From positions 2,336,208 through 2,400,207 of the forward strand of contig NZ_JANLCM010000001.1 in NCBI RefSeq assembly GCF_024979235.1: 64,000 nucleotides of DNA, in the 5' to 3' direction. This DNA is from Herbiconiux aconitum. GTDB taxonomy: Bacteria > Actinomycetota > Actinomycetes > Actinomycetales > Microbacteriaceae. A model generated the notes under the pieces. That model was not told the DNA's origin. It saw nothing but the letters and a program-made list of their open reading frames with translations, and searched no databases. Position 1 is the stretch's first letter. Each line of letters starts with the position of its first letter. A program made the position numbers and the translations under genes. Shown here in pieces: positions 1-7,288 of the stretch.

Positions 1-131
1 CGCGCCGCCGCTGCTGCGGCGCGAGGCGACATGTTCGCGTGAGGTCGCTTCGCGGCCTCGCGCTCACCCTGGGTCGATGAGCGCGGCCTGCGGCCTGCGG
101 TCTCGTTGCCCACGGCGTTTGGGATGAGGCT
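1..131 (+). repeat. Dispersed structured repeat, copy A
   Basis: This is the first of four related elements. A GC hairpin (1-8 with 16-23, loop cgctgct) is followed by the conserved AGGCGACATGTT block, a second hairpin centred on GGTCGC-ttc-GCGGCC near 42-56, the conserved tail CACCCTGGGTCG, and a third small hairpin CCCA...TGGG near 109-124. Homology with the inverted copy at 26343-26470 extends through the third hairpin. The left end may be cut by the window edge. No coding function is seen. Confidence 0.75.
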
Positions 132-163
132 GCGGCCCGCAAATCCCGGTCTCGCTGCCTCCG

Positions 164-181
164 TCCTCCCGTACGGGAGGA
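164..181. terminator. 18-bp perfect palindrome downstream of the DUF4184 gene
   Basis: TCCTCCCGTACGGGAGGA is a perfect palindrome 33 bp beyond the stop codon of the minus-strand DUF4184 gene. It could act as a transcription terminator for that gene, although there is no T-run and no loop beyond the stem centre. An operator is an alternative. Confidence 0.35.
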
Positions 182-213
182 GGAGACGCACACGACGGCC
201 GTATGCGGGGGTC

Positions 214-1008
214 TTACCGCGCTGCTCCTCCCGAAAAGAGGGTGCGGGTCAGGTGGAGAGTGGCGGCGGCGAGCACCGTGGCTGCGGCCAGCCAGCCGCC
301 GGCCGTCTCCACGACTCCGAGCGCGAGGTCGAAGGCTCCGGACGCGCCGGCGCGGTGCGACGTGGTCGCGAGGGCGACGGCGCCTCCGGCCGCCGTGCCC
401 GCCGCCACCACCGACCAGAAGAAGACCGCCGAGGCCCGGCGGGCGTCGCCCGGCCGGGCGAACGGGCGGCGCCGGATCAGCCACACCGTCAGCCAAGCCG
501 TGACCGCGACGAGCCCCAGCAGCGAGCTCACGTAGTGCAGCCAGACGGCGAGGGGGAGTCCCGCGAGACGCTCGTCGAGCGCGGGGAGGAGCACGCCGCC
601 CCAGCGTCCGGCGTGGGTGAAGCCGTCCCAGACGACGTGGGTCAGCACCCCGATTGCCAACGCGGCGACAAGCAGCGCGATGCCGGCCGCCGTCGTACCG
701 AGCGACCGCCATCCGTCGGCCGCTGTGCCCGACCACTCGCTCGGCAGCCGCTCGGCCAGCGCCCGGGGTAACACCTCCCGAGCCACCGGTCGCACCACGA
801 CCCGCCACAGCGCGAACGCCACGAACGCCAGCACCAGCCCGGTCAGCGGAAACCACGGCAGCTCGTGCGTCGACCCGTAGTCGAAACCCACGGGAAGGAA
901 CAGCGGTAGATCGGGCGCCATGGCTCCGGCGGCGACGGCCCCGGCCGGCAGCGCCGTGCGCACGAACGGCACCGCGACGATCGCATGGCTCACGGTGAAC
1001 GGCACCAC
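214..1008 (-). CDS. DUF4184 family integral membrane protein
   Basis: The 264-residue protein opens with MVPFTVSHAIVAVPF, the signature start of DUF4184 membrane proteins. It continues through GAMAPDLPLFLP, a hydrophobic stretch near residues 55-75, and several further membrane segments. TWO conserved-looking polar positions, SHA near the N-terminus and THVVWDGFTH near residue 125, recall the metal-dependent phospholipase-like/YdjM membrane families, but this is only a resemblance. The biochemical role is unknown. The gene is divergent from rpiB with about 43 bp between the two starts, so the promoters must be close together. Confidence 0.8.
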   Translation of the reverse strand: MVPFTVSHAIVAVPFVRTALPAGAVAAGAMAPDLPLFLPVGFDYGSTHELPWFPLTGLVLAFVAFALWRVVVRPVAREVLPRALAERLPSEWSGTAADGWRSLGTTAAGIALLVAALAIGVLTHVVWDGFTHAGRWGGVLLPALDERLAGLPLAVWLHYVSSLLGLVAVTAWLTVWLIRRRPFARPGDARRASAVFFWSVVAAGTAAGGAVALATTSHRAGASGAFDLALGVVETAGGWLAAATVLAAATLHLTRTLFSGGAAR

Positions 1009-1039
1009 GGCAGCGTACCCGCCTGTGCTCTCCCAGCAA

Positions 1040-1045
1040 TAAACT
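1040..1045 (+). promoter_or_regulatory. -10 hexamer of a leaderless rpiB promoter
   Basis: TAAACT lies exactly 6 nt upstream of the rpiB ATG, and no Shine-Dalgarno sequence is present between them. That spacing places transcription initiation at or next to the start codon, as in leaderless actinobacterial mRNAs. No convincing -35 box is visible. Confidence 0.5.
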
Positions 1046-1051
1046 CATCCC

Positions 1052-1540
1052 ATGCGAATCCACATCGGCACCGATCACGCCGGGCTCGACTTCAGCAAGC
1101 AGATCCAGAAGCACCTCACCGCCGCCGGTCACGAGGTCATCGATCACGGCCCCGAGTCGTACGACCCCATCGACGACTACCCGTCGTTCTGCATCAACGC
1201 CGCGCACGGAGTCGTCGAAGACCAGCGTGCCGGGGTCGAGGCACTCGGCGTCGTCTTCGGCGGATCGGGCAACGGCGAGCAGATCGCCGCGAACAAGGTC
1301 GACGGGGTGCGCGCCGCCCTCGCCTGGAACGAGGCCACCGCCAAACTCGCCCGCCAGCACAACGACGCGAACGTCGTGGCCATCGGCGCCCGGCAGCACA
1401 CCGTCGAGGAGGCGCTCGCCCTGATCGACTTCTTCGTCAACGAGCCGTTCTCGCTCGAGGAGCGGCACGCGCGCCGCATCGCTCAGCTCGCCGAGTACGA
1501 GACCACCGGCGCGATCGCCGGCCACCACATCGACGCGTAG
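1052..1540 (+). CDS. rpiB: Ribose-5-phosphate isomerase B
   Basis: The 162-residue protein has the RpiB/LacAB fold and should interconvert ribose 5-phosphate and ribulose 5-phosphate in the cytoplasmic non-oxidative pentose phosphate pathway. The N-terminal GTDHAGLDFS motif (about residues 6-15) and the phosphate-binding loop FGGSGNGEQIAANK (about 69-82) are characteristic. As in other actinobacterial RpiB proteins, the loop reads GSGNGE rather than the GTGIG of enterobacterial enzymes. ARQHNDANVV near residue 100 is also typical. It starts at an ATG without a ribosome-binding site and is probably leaderless. The glycosylase gene follows after 29 bp. Confidence 0.93.
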   Translation: MRIHIGTDHAGLDFSKQIQKHLTAAGHEVIDHGPESYDPIDDYPSFCINAAHGVVEDQRAGVEALGVVFGGSGNGEQIAANKVDGVRAALAWNEATAKLARQHNDANVVAIGARQHTVEEALALIDFFVNEPFSLEERHARRIAQLAEYETTGAIAGHHIDA

Positions 1541-1569
1541 CGCCCGCGTCGTCACCAGAGGGAGCACCG

Positions 1570-2649
1570 ATGCCCGAGGGTCATTCCGTCCACCGCATCG
1601 CGCGGCAGTTCGCGCGCAACTTCGTGGGGAAGCGGGTGGAGGCGAGCTCTCCGCAGGGCCGCTTCGCCGAGGGCGCGTCGTTGCTCGACGGCAAGACGAT
1701 GACGGCCTCACGCGCCGTGGGCAAGCAGATGTTCCTCGAGTTCGACGGGGTGATCTGGTTGCGCGTGCATCTGGGCATCTACGGCGCCTGGGATTTCGCG
1801 GGCGACATCACGACCGACGCCACGATCCGTTCGGCGGGCGGCCGGATGGGGCAGAACAACCAACGCGGCACCGTTCTGGGCGACACCCCCGAAGGCACGA
1901 TCGACGAGATCGCGATCGGCGAGGCGGCCCAGGCGGATGCCGCCGGCACGGATGCGTTCCGTACCGTGCCCGAAGGCCCCGACGACGCAGACGGTGAAGA
2001 CTCGATCAGCTCGATCGGCGCCCCTCGGCGTGCCCGACTGCGGATGGCCGAGCAGGAGAAGGCCGGTGAGGAGTACGGCAGCTTCCCGCCCGAACCGGTC
2101 GGCGCCGTTCGCGTGCGTCTGCTCACGGAGACGGCCGTCGCCGACCTGCGCGGCCCGACCGCTTGCGAGGTGCTCGACCCGGCGCAGGTGGATGCGGTGA
2201 TCGCGAAGCTCGGCCCCGATCCGTTGCTCGACGACTCCGCGGCAGCCGAGGAGCGCTTCGTCGCCGCGGTCACGAAGAAGCCGACACCGATCGCCCTGCT
2301 GCTCATGGACCAGAGCGTCGTCAGCGGCATCGGCAACGTCTACCGCGCCGAGATGCTGTTCCGCGCCCGGCTCGAACCGCACACTCCTGGCAAGCTCGTG
2401 CCCACCGACACCGTGCGCGCTCTCTGGCGAGACTGGGCCTACCTGCTCGACCTCGGCGTGCGCACCGGGCAGATGCTCACGATGGACGACCTCGACGACG
2501 AGGCCTATGCCAAAGCGATGGCGAGCCGCGCCGACCGGCACTGGGTCTACAAGCGAGAAGGCCTGCCGTGCCGCATCTGCGGAACCCATATCCTGCTCGA
2601 GGAGCTCGGCGGCCGCAAGCTCTACTGGTGCCCGATCGATCAGGTGTGA
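1570..2649 (+). CDS. Fpg/Nei family DNA glycosylase
   Basis: A base-excision repair glycosylase/AP lyase of 359 residues. The N-terminus MPEGHSVHRIA carries the catalytic Pro2-Glu3 pair of the family. The H2TH region QSVVSGIGNVYRAEMLF lies near residues 254-270. The C-terminal zinc finger begins CRICGTH and ends YWCPIDQV, so the last zinc ligand, usually Cys, appears as Asp. Between the catalytic domain and the H2TH region there is an acidic, low-complexity insertion of roughly 90 residues (about 85-175). I chose the ATG at 1570 because the family must begin MPEG; the frame is open further upstream. Its stop is followed one base later by the PaiB-like gene, implying co-transcription. Confidence 0.88.
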   Translation: MPEGHSVHRIARQFARNFVGKRVEASSPQGRFAEGASLLDGKTMTASRAVGKQMFLEFDGVIWLRVHLGIYGAWDFAGDITTDATIRSAGGRMGQNNQRGTVLGDTPEGTIDEIAIGEAAQADAAGTDAFRTVPEGPDDADGEDSISSIGAPRRARLRMAEQEKAGEEYGSFPPEPVGAVRVRLLTETAVADLRGPTACEVLDPAQVDAVIAKLGPDPLLDDSAAAEERFVAAVTKKPTPIALLLMDQSVVSGIGNVYRAEMLFRARLEPHTPGKLVPTDTVRALWRDWAYLLDLGVRTGQMLTMDDLDDEAYAKAMASRADRHWVYKREGLPCRICGTHILLEELGGRKLYWCPIDQV

Positions 2650-2650
2650 C

Positions 2651-3286
2651 ATGCGCCACAATCCCGTTTTCGACCTCACCGACCCCGACGAGATCCGTCG
2701 GCTGATCGGCGAGAACCCGTGGGCCACGATCGTGTCGTCGACCTCGAACGGTCTCGTCGCCTCCCATTACCCCGTGCTGGTCGACGACTCGCGCGAGGAG
2801 CTCGCGATCGTGAGCCACGTCGGCCGGCCGGATGAGCGGCTGCACGAGTGGGGAGACCACGAGGTGCTGGTGATCATCCAGGGCCCGCACGGCTACATCT
2901 CGCCCGGCTGGTACGATCCGTCGCCCGCGGTGCCCACCTGGAACTTCGTGACGGCGCACCTCTACGGCGTGCCCGAGATCCTCCCCGCCGACGAGAACCT
3001 CCGCGTGCTCGAACAGCTCGTCGATCACTTCGAAGACCCGATGCCGAATCCGCGGCGGATGCGCGGCACCCTCGAGAACTCGGCCTACGCCGATCGCATC
3101 AGCGCGGGAACGGTGGGGTTCCGGCTGCCGGTGACGCGGTTCACGGCGAAGGTCAAGATGAGCCAGAACCGCGACGAGGAGACGCAGCAGCGCATCGTGG
3201 GGGAGCTCGAGGGTTCTGGGCCCTACGCGAGCGCCGAGCTGGCGCGCGAGATGCGGTTGGCCAACCCCGAGGTCTTCGGGGCGTGA
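2651..3286 (+). CDS. FMN-binding negative transcriptional regulator, PaiB family
   Basis: The 211-residue protein has the PaiB split-barrel flavin-binding fold. Diagnostic stretches are SHYPVLVDD near residue 37, the HVGRPDE segment, GPHGYISPGWY near residue 79 and PTWNFVTAHLYG near 95. The family was named for a Bacillus repressor of sporulation and protease genes, but most members are flavin or heme binding proteins of uncertain role. It begins one base after the glycosylase stop and overlaps the next gene by four bases (GTGA), so all three genes are likely one operon. Confidence 0.88.
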   Translation: MRHNPVFDLTDPDEIRRLIGENPWATIVSSTSNGLVASHYPVLVDDSREELAIVSHVGRPDERLHEWGDHEVLVIIQGPHGYISPGWYDPSPAVPTWNFVTAHLYGVPEILPADENLRVLEQLVDHFEDPMPNPRRMRGTLENSAYADRISAGTVGFRLPVTRFTAKVKMSQNRDEETQQRIVGELEGSGPYASAELAREMRLANPEVFGA

Positions 3287-4884
3287 GCGCTGCGACTTCG
3301 TTGCTCCTGGCGGGGGCGCGGATGCCCGGTGAGACGGAGCCGGTCGACGTCACGATCGCTGACGGCCGGGTCATGGCCGTCGTTCCTGCCGGCCGTGGTG
3401 ATTTCGGGCGTACGAGCACGGGAGCGAGCCCTGTGGAGGCGTCGCTTAGCTCCACGTTCGCCCGAAACGACAGCGCATCGGCGGAACGGATCGATCTCGA
3501 GGGCCGCTGGGTGATCCCGGGCCTTTGGGACAACCACGTGCACTTCAGCGCCTGGGCGGCCGTCTCGCGCCGCCTCGACGTCTCGGCCGCCCGCTCGGCT
3601 GCCGAAGTCATCGCCCTGGTGCGCGACGCGATGGACGGTCGGCCGCGAGCGACCGACGGCGTGCCGACGGGCGGAGCCGCAGTCGGGGGCGGGGTGCTCG
3701 TGGGGTTCGGGTTCCGTGACGGTCTGTGGGCCGACGAGCCGACCGCCGCGGGCCTCGACGCCGTGTCGGGCGGTCGCCCGGTCGTGCTCGTCTCCGGCGA
3801 CCTGCACTGCTGCTGGCTGAACTCGGCCGCGCTCACCCGGTTTGGCCGCGCCGGGCATCCCACCGGCGTGCTGCGTGAAGACGACGCGTTCGCGGTGCAG
3901 CGCGCACTCGACGACGTGCCCACCGCCACGATCGACGCCTGGGCACTCGATGCTGCGCGGGCAGCTGCGGCTCGCGGCGTGGTGGGTGTCGTCGATCTCG
4001 AGATGGCCTGGAACCACGACGTCTGGCGGCGCCGCGCGGCTGCTGGTCACGACCTGTTGCGCGTCGAGTTCGGCATCTACCCGCAGCACCTCGATCGCGC
4101 GATCGCGGCGGGCCTGCGCACGGGCGACGTCGTCGACGGCGGCATCGTGCGCGTCGGCCCGTTCAAGGTCATCACCGACGGGTCGCTGAACACCCGCACC
4201 GCCTACTGCTTCGACGAATATCCGGGGCTCGAGGGCCGACCCGACTCGCGCGGACTCCTCACCGTGCCGCCCGCGGAACTCGAGGCGCTGCTCGCCCGGG
4301 CCACCGCCGCCGGGCTGATGCCGGCCGTTCACGCCATCGGCGACCACGCCAACACCCTCGTGCTCGATGCGTTCGAGCGAATCGGATGCTCGGGCTCGCT
4401 CGAGCACGCGCAACTGCTCGCGCTCGCCGACATCCCCCGCTTCGCCGCCCTCGGCGTCGTGGCGAGCGTGCAGCCGGAGCACGCGATGGACGACCGGGAT
4501 GTCGCCGACCGCTTCTGGGCCGGCCGCACCGGCCGCTCCTTCGCCCTCGCGAGCCTGCTCGAGGCCGGCGCGGCGCTGGCCCTCGGCTCCGACGCCCCCG
4601 TCGCGCCTCTCGACCCTTGGGTCACGATGGCGGCCGCGGTGGGGCGCACCCGCGACGGGCGCGAGCCGTGGCATCCGGAGCAGCGCATCTCGGCTGCCGC
4701 GGCGCTCGCGGCGTCCACCCGGGCGGGCACGCGCATCCGTGTCGGCGCCCCCGCCGATCTCGCGGTGACCGACCTCGACCCCCTCGTGCCGAGCGACGAC
4801 CCGACCGCCGCTGCCGACCGCTTGCGCACCATACCCGTCGCGCTGACGCTCCTCGCCGGGCGTGCCACCCACCGCACCCTCTGA
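3283..4884 (+). CDS. YtcJ-like metal-dependent amidohydrolase (amidohydrolase family 3)
   Basis: About 533 residues. The metal-binding HxH motif is in WDNHVHF (His85, His87), with LNTRTAYC near residue 305, HAIGDHAN near 350 and the C-terminal GSDAPVAPLDPW. These are features of YtcJ-type hydrolases, whose natural substrates are mostly unknown. The GTG at 3283 overlaps the preceding stop and gives a normal N-terminus; ATG 3322 is an alternative. Residues about 40-62 are an unusual insertion encoded by a 66-bp palindromic element, placed in the loop between the N-terminal strand and the IDLEGRWVIPG strand, where it would be tolerated. Last gene of a probable four-gene operon with the upstream repair and flavoprotein genes. 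Confidence 0.85.
   Translation: MSAATSLLLAGARMPGETEPVDVTIADGRVMAVVPAGRGDFGRTSTGASPVEASLSSTFARNDSASAERIDLEGRWVIPGLWDNHVHFSAWAAVSRRLDVSAARSAAEVIALVRDAMDGRPRATDGVPTGGAAVGGGVLVGFGFRDGLWADEPTAAGLDAVSGGRPVVLVSGDLHCCWLNSAALTRFGRAGHPTGVLREDDAFAVQRALDDVPTATIDAWALDAARAAAARGVVGVVDLEMAWNHDVWRRRAAAGHDLLRVEFGIYPQHLDRAIAAGLRTGDVVDGGIVRVGPFKVITDGSLNTRTAYCFDEYPGLEGRPDSRGLLTVPPAELEALLARATAAGLMPAVHAIGDHANTLVLDAFERIGCSGSLEHAQLLALADIPRFAALGVVASVQPEHAMDDRDVADRFWAGRTGRSFALASLLEAGAALALGSDAPVAPLDPWVTMAAAVGRTRDGREPWHPEQRISAAAALAASTRAGTRIRVGAPADLAVTDLDPLVPSDDPTAAADRLRTIPVALTLLAGRATHRTL
3402..3467. repeat. Palindromic element inserted in frame within the amidohydrolase gene
   Basis: TTTCGGGCGTACG (3402-3414) pairs with CGTTCGCCCGAAA (3455-3467), 12 of 13 positions matching, and an inner arm pair GTGGAG/CTCCAC lies at 3433-3438 and 3450-3455. 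The 66-bp length preserves the reading frame. It resembles in size and design the intergenic palindromes at 4889-4946 and 16764-16821. Confidence 0.6.
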
Positions 4885-4888
4885 CCCG

Positions 4889-4946
4889 CGAATCGCCAAA
4901 ACACGCCGTGACGTGTCGGGTCGTAGCGACGGATTTTGGCGACTCG
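4889..4946 (+). repeat. 58-bp palindromic intergenic repeat, copy 1
   Basis: CGAATCGCCAAAA at the left end pairs with TTTTGGCGACTCG at the right end (12 of 13 positions). It lies 5 bp after the amidohydrolase stop. A second copy of the same length, in opposite orientation, is at 16764-16821. It may double as a weak terminator. Confidence 0.7.
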
Positions 4947-4970
4947 ACGAGAAACGCCGCCGAGCACGAA

Positions 4971-5005
4971 AAAGCGGGCGCCACCCCGGAGGGCGCGCCC
5001 GCTTT
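4971..5005. terminator. Bidirectional terminator between convergent genes
   Basis: AAAGCGGGCGC (4971-4981) pairs perfectly with GCGCCCGCTTT (4995-5005), with A-rich and T-rich flanks on both strands. It separates the amidohydrolase gene from the convergent dps gene. Confidence 0.75.
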
Positions 5006-5022
5006 CGCGAAGGGCTCGAGAA

Positions 5023-5508
5023 CTACGCGGCGATGTGCGCGAAGAGGAACCAGCGGTCTTTGTCGAGGCCGCGGGCGATCTCGATCGCCACGTCCTGGCT
5101 GGTCTGGTCGATGAGGTCGAGTTCTTTCACGGCCTTGTTGACCACGACGAGCGCCACGTCGATCTGCTCGATGATCGTCGCGATCATCGCATCCGAGGCG
5201 AGGAATCCGGCCGGCATCTTGGCGGCGCCGGTCTTTTCGGCGACCGTCTGGATGCGGGCATCGATCGGCAGGCCGAGGGCCACGACACGCTCGGCGGCCG
5301 TGTCGGCGTAGTCCTGGGCGTGGTCGACGACCTGGTCGAGCAGCTCGTGCACTCCGATGAAGTTGGCGCCCCGCACGTGCCAGTGCGCCTGCTTGCCGTT
5401 CACGGCGAGGGCCTGGAGTTCGATGACCACCGGGCCGAGGAACTGCGCCGCAGCTGCGGCGACATCCGGGCTCGTGGTGCTGGTGGGGGTGGTGATTACC
5501 TCAGTCAT
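5023..5508 (-). CDS. dps: Dps family ferritin-like DNA-protection protein
   Basis: The 161-residue protein is a four-helix ferritin-like subunit. The dinuclear iron site residues are visible in GKQAHWHVRGANFIGVHELLD (about residues 39-59) and the following D-x-x-D-x-x-A-E helix. Dps dodecamers oxidise and store iron and shield DNA during starvation or peroxide stress. The ATG at 5508 is preferred because GGAAGGACAC sits upstream at good spacing; an upstream in-frame start ten codons earlier lacks support. The N-terminal tail is Thr/Ser rich rather than Lys rich, so direct DNA binding is uncertain. Confidence 0.88.
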   Translation of the reverse strand: MTEVITTPTSTTSPDVAAAAAQFLGPVVIELQALAVNGKQAHWHVRGANFIGVHELLDQVVDHAQDYADTAAERVVALGLPIDARIQTVAEKTGAAKMPAGFLASDAMIATIIEQIDVALVVVNKAVKELDLIDQTSQDVAIEIARGLDKDRWFLFAHIAA

Positions 5509-5581
5509 TGGGTGTCCTTCCGATTCCCTATGCCTCAACGGTACTCAGCCAGAAAAATGCCGCAAGCAAGCTGAGGCTCGG

Positions 5582-6055
5582 CTAAATGTCTTCAGAAGCC
5601 GGGAACGGGCGCCGGAAGTACGCGTTCGAGTTGGGCAGGTACATGGTCACGATCGCCACCACCGCGACGAGCGCATGGGCGATCGCGGTGCCCGGGTTGC
5701 TGAGGAACTCGTAATACACCCCGACCAGACCGATGACACCCAACACCGTCAGGGTGTTGCGCGCCCACACCCGCCCCCGCAGCATGAACACCGCACACAC
5801 GATGCGGAGCACTGCGACGAGCGCGATCAGGACGCCGGCCGTGATGAACAGGCCCACCAGCGCTGCCGCCTCCGAGTTCTCCACCCCGACGACGAGCGGG
5901 ATGGCGCCCGCGATGAGTGCGAAGCCGAGCCCGCCGATGACCGTGAGGATGCCCTCGGCGATCCAGAGCCAGAACGAGATCTTCACCTCCAGGGGGGAGG
6001 CGAGCAGGGCCGGCTCGTCGGTGAATTCCGGACCGGAGAGTTCGTCATCGGACAT
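5582..6055 (-). CDS. Hypothetical four-helix membrane protein
   Basis: A 157-residue protein with an acidic N-terminus (about residues 1-22), then four hydrophobic segments near 28-52, 64-92, 100-118 and 125-140, and a short polar tail with YFRRPFP. I do not recognise a named family. It is transcribed divergently from the DUF4190-like gene and sits beyond dps in the same direction with a 73-bp gap, so a shared transcript is possible but not obvious. Confidence 0.65.
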   Translation of the reverse strand: MSDDELSGPEFTDEPALLASPLEVKISFWLWIAEGILTVIGGLGFALIAGAIPLVVGVENSEAAALVGLFITAGVLIALVAVLRIVCAVFMLRGRVWARNTLTVLGVIGLVGVYYEFLSNPGTAIAHALVAVVAIVTMYLPNSNAYFRRPFPASEDI

Positions 6056-6167
6056 GTTCTGGCCTTTCGTCGGCGGTGCTGATCGTCGGCTGTGTGCTGA
6101 CGAGACTATCGCTCCTGACTTCTGCGGCCGGCGAATTCACCCTCGAACACGGGTGCAATCCGTTGGG

Positions 6168-6184
6168 CCCAGTGCCACACTGGG
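6168..6184. promoter_or_regulatory. Palindrome directly upstream of the DUF4190-like gene
   Basis: CCCAGTG-cca-CACTGGG is a perfect 7-bp inverted repeat ending 4 bp before the GTG start at 6189. It covers the region where a -10 box or ribosome-binding site would lie, so it could be an operator or a 5-prime RNA hairpin. Confidence 0.35.
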
Positions 6185-6188
6185 AAAG

Positions 6189-7235
6189 GTGACGAATCTT
6201 CCGCCCGGAGCTGGGCCCACCGACAATTCCGACGACGAGAACAACGGCGCGGTTCCGCCCGTTCCGCCTGTTCCTCCGCTACCTCCGGTGCCGCCGGTCA
6301 GCCCGCCTCCCGCCGGGACCTCGGGCCAGGATGCGCCGCCCCCCTACCAGCCGCCGCCCGCGTATGTTCCGCCGCCGGCGTACGCGGAGGTGCCTCCCGG
6401 GCAGGTGCCTCCCGGCCAATACGGCCAGCCACCCCAGTACGGCGGCCCCCCGCCCGCAGCCCCGCCGGGCGGCGTCAACGGTCTGGCGATCGCGTCGATC
6501 ATCGTGGGCGGTGTCGCCTTCATCGGCGCGTTCATCCCGTTCCTCAACTACGCGGTCTGGTTCGTCGCGCTGGTCGGTCTCGTGCTCGGCATCATCGCAC
6601 TCGTGCGCAAGGGCAAGAGCAAAGGTCTCGCCATCGGAGGCACGATCCTCTCCGCGGTGGCCTTGATCCTCTCGATCGTGCTCGCGATCGTCTACACCGT
6701 CGGCTTCATCGGCGCGGTGAACCAGGCCGTCGACGAGGGCCTGGCCACCATCACGCCGATCCCCGCCGACCCGTTGCCGAGCGACGACCCCTTCGCCACG
6801 ACCGAGCCCGATGAAGGCACCGACGACGGCACCGACGACGGGGGCCTCGGTGACGTGATCGCGGCCCAGTTCGGCCAGGTCGTCACCTACGACGACGGCA
6901 TGGAGATCTCGGTTTCGGAGCCGACACCGTTCACACCATCAGGCAATGCGGTCGGCGCCGACCAGGCGACGAACCTCTCGTTCACGGTCACGATCGTCAA
7001 CGGCACCGCGACCGACTACCAGCCGTTCTCGTTCTCCACCGTCACCTCCGGCGGCGTAGAGGCGAGCCTCATCATCGACCCCGACAACGGGGCCGAAGGG
7101 CTGCCGCCGGTCGACACCATCCCTGCCGGGCAGACCGTGACCTACGTCGAGGCCTACTCGGTCGCCGACGCGAACGACGTCGTCTTCGACGTGGCGCCCG
7201 GCTTCGAATACACGACCGCCCGCTTCACGAACTGA
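6189..7235 (+). CDS. Proline-rich DUF4190/DUF4352-like membrane-anchored protein
   Basis: About 348 residues in three parts. Residues 1-95 are an intracellular Pro/Gly/Tyr-rich tail with PPVPPVPPLPP and repeated PPxYxPP units. Residues about 97-180 hold three membrane segments of the DUF4190 kind (NGLAIASIIVGGVAF; ILSAVALILSIVLAI). Residues 215-348 form an extracellular domain like DUF4352, starting GQVVTYDDGMEISVSEP and ending in a beta-rich tail. Such proteins are common in actinobacteria; a role at the cell surface is inferred only from topology. The GTG start lacks a spaced ribosome-binding site and may be leaderless. Separated from the convergent epoxide hydrolase by 15 bp. Confidence 0.75.
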   Translation: MTNLPPGAGPTDNSDDENNGAVPPVPPVPPLPPVPPVSPPPAGTSGQDAPPPYQPPPAYVPPPAYAEVPPGQVPPGQYGQPPQYGGPPPAAPPGGVNGLAIASIIVGGVAFIGAFIPFLNYAVWFVALVGLVLGIIALVRKGKSKGLAIGGTILSAVALILSIVLAIVYTVGFIGAVNQAVDEGLATITPIPADPLPSDDPFATTEPDEGTDDGTDDGGLGDVIAAQFGQVVTYDDGMEISVSEPTPFTPSGNAVGADQATNLSFTVTIVNGTATDYQPFSFSTVTSGGVEASLIIDPDNGAEGLPPVDTIPAGQTVTYVEAYSVADANDVVFDVAPGFEYTTARFTN

Positions 7236-7246
7236 GCGTCAGCATC

Positions 7247-7288
7247 CCGATCAGCTCACCGCGCGCATGAACGCGGTGAGCTGATCGG
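7247..7288. terminator. Long perfect hairpin terminator inside the epoxide hydrolase 3-prime end
   Basis: CCGATCAGCTCACCGCG (7247-7263) pairs base for base with CGCGGTGAGCTGATCGG (7272-7288) around loop cgcatgaa. It lies 12 bp past the plus-strand stop and includes the last codons of the minus-strand epoxide hydrolase, so it can terminate the plus-strand transcript while encoding protein on the other strand. Confidence 0.65.

Noticed and set aside
985..1569. Upstream extension of the Fpg/Nei frame across rpiB.
   Set aside because: It would overlap rpiB, and the family must begin MPEG at 1570.
3223..4899. Long reading frame opposite the YtcJ-like amidohydrolase.
   Set aside because: The plus-strand frame carries family motifs; the opposite frame is a GC-driven shadow rich in Arg, Gly and His with no recognisable domain.
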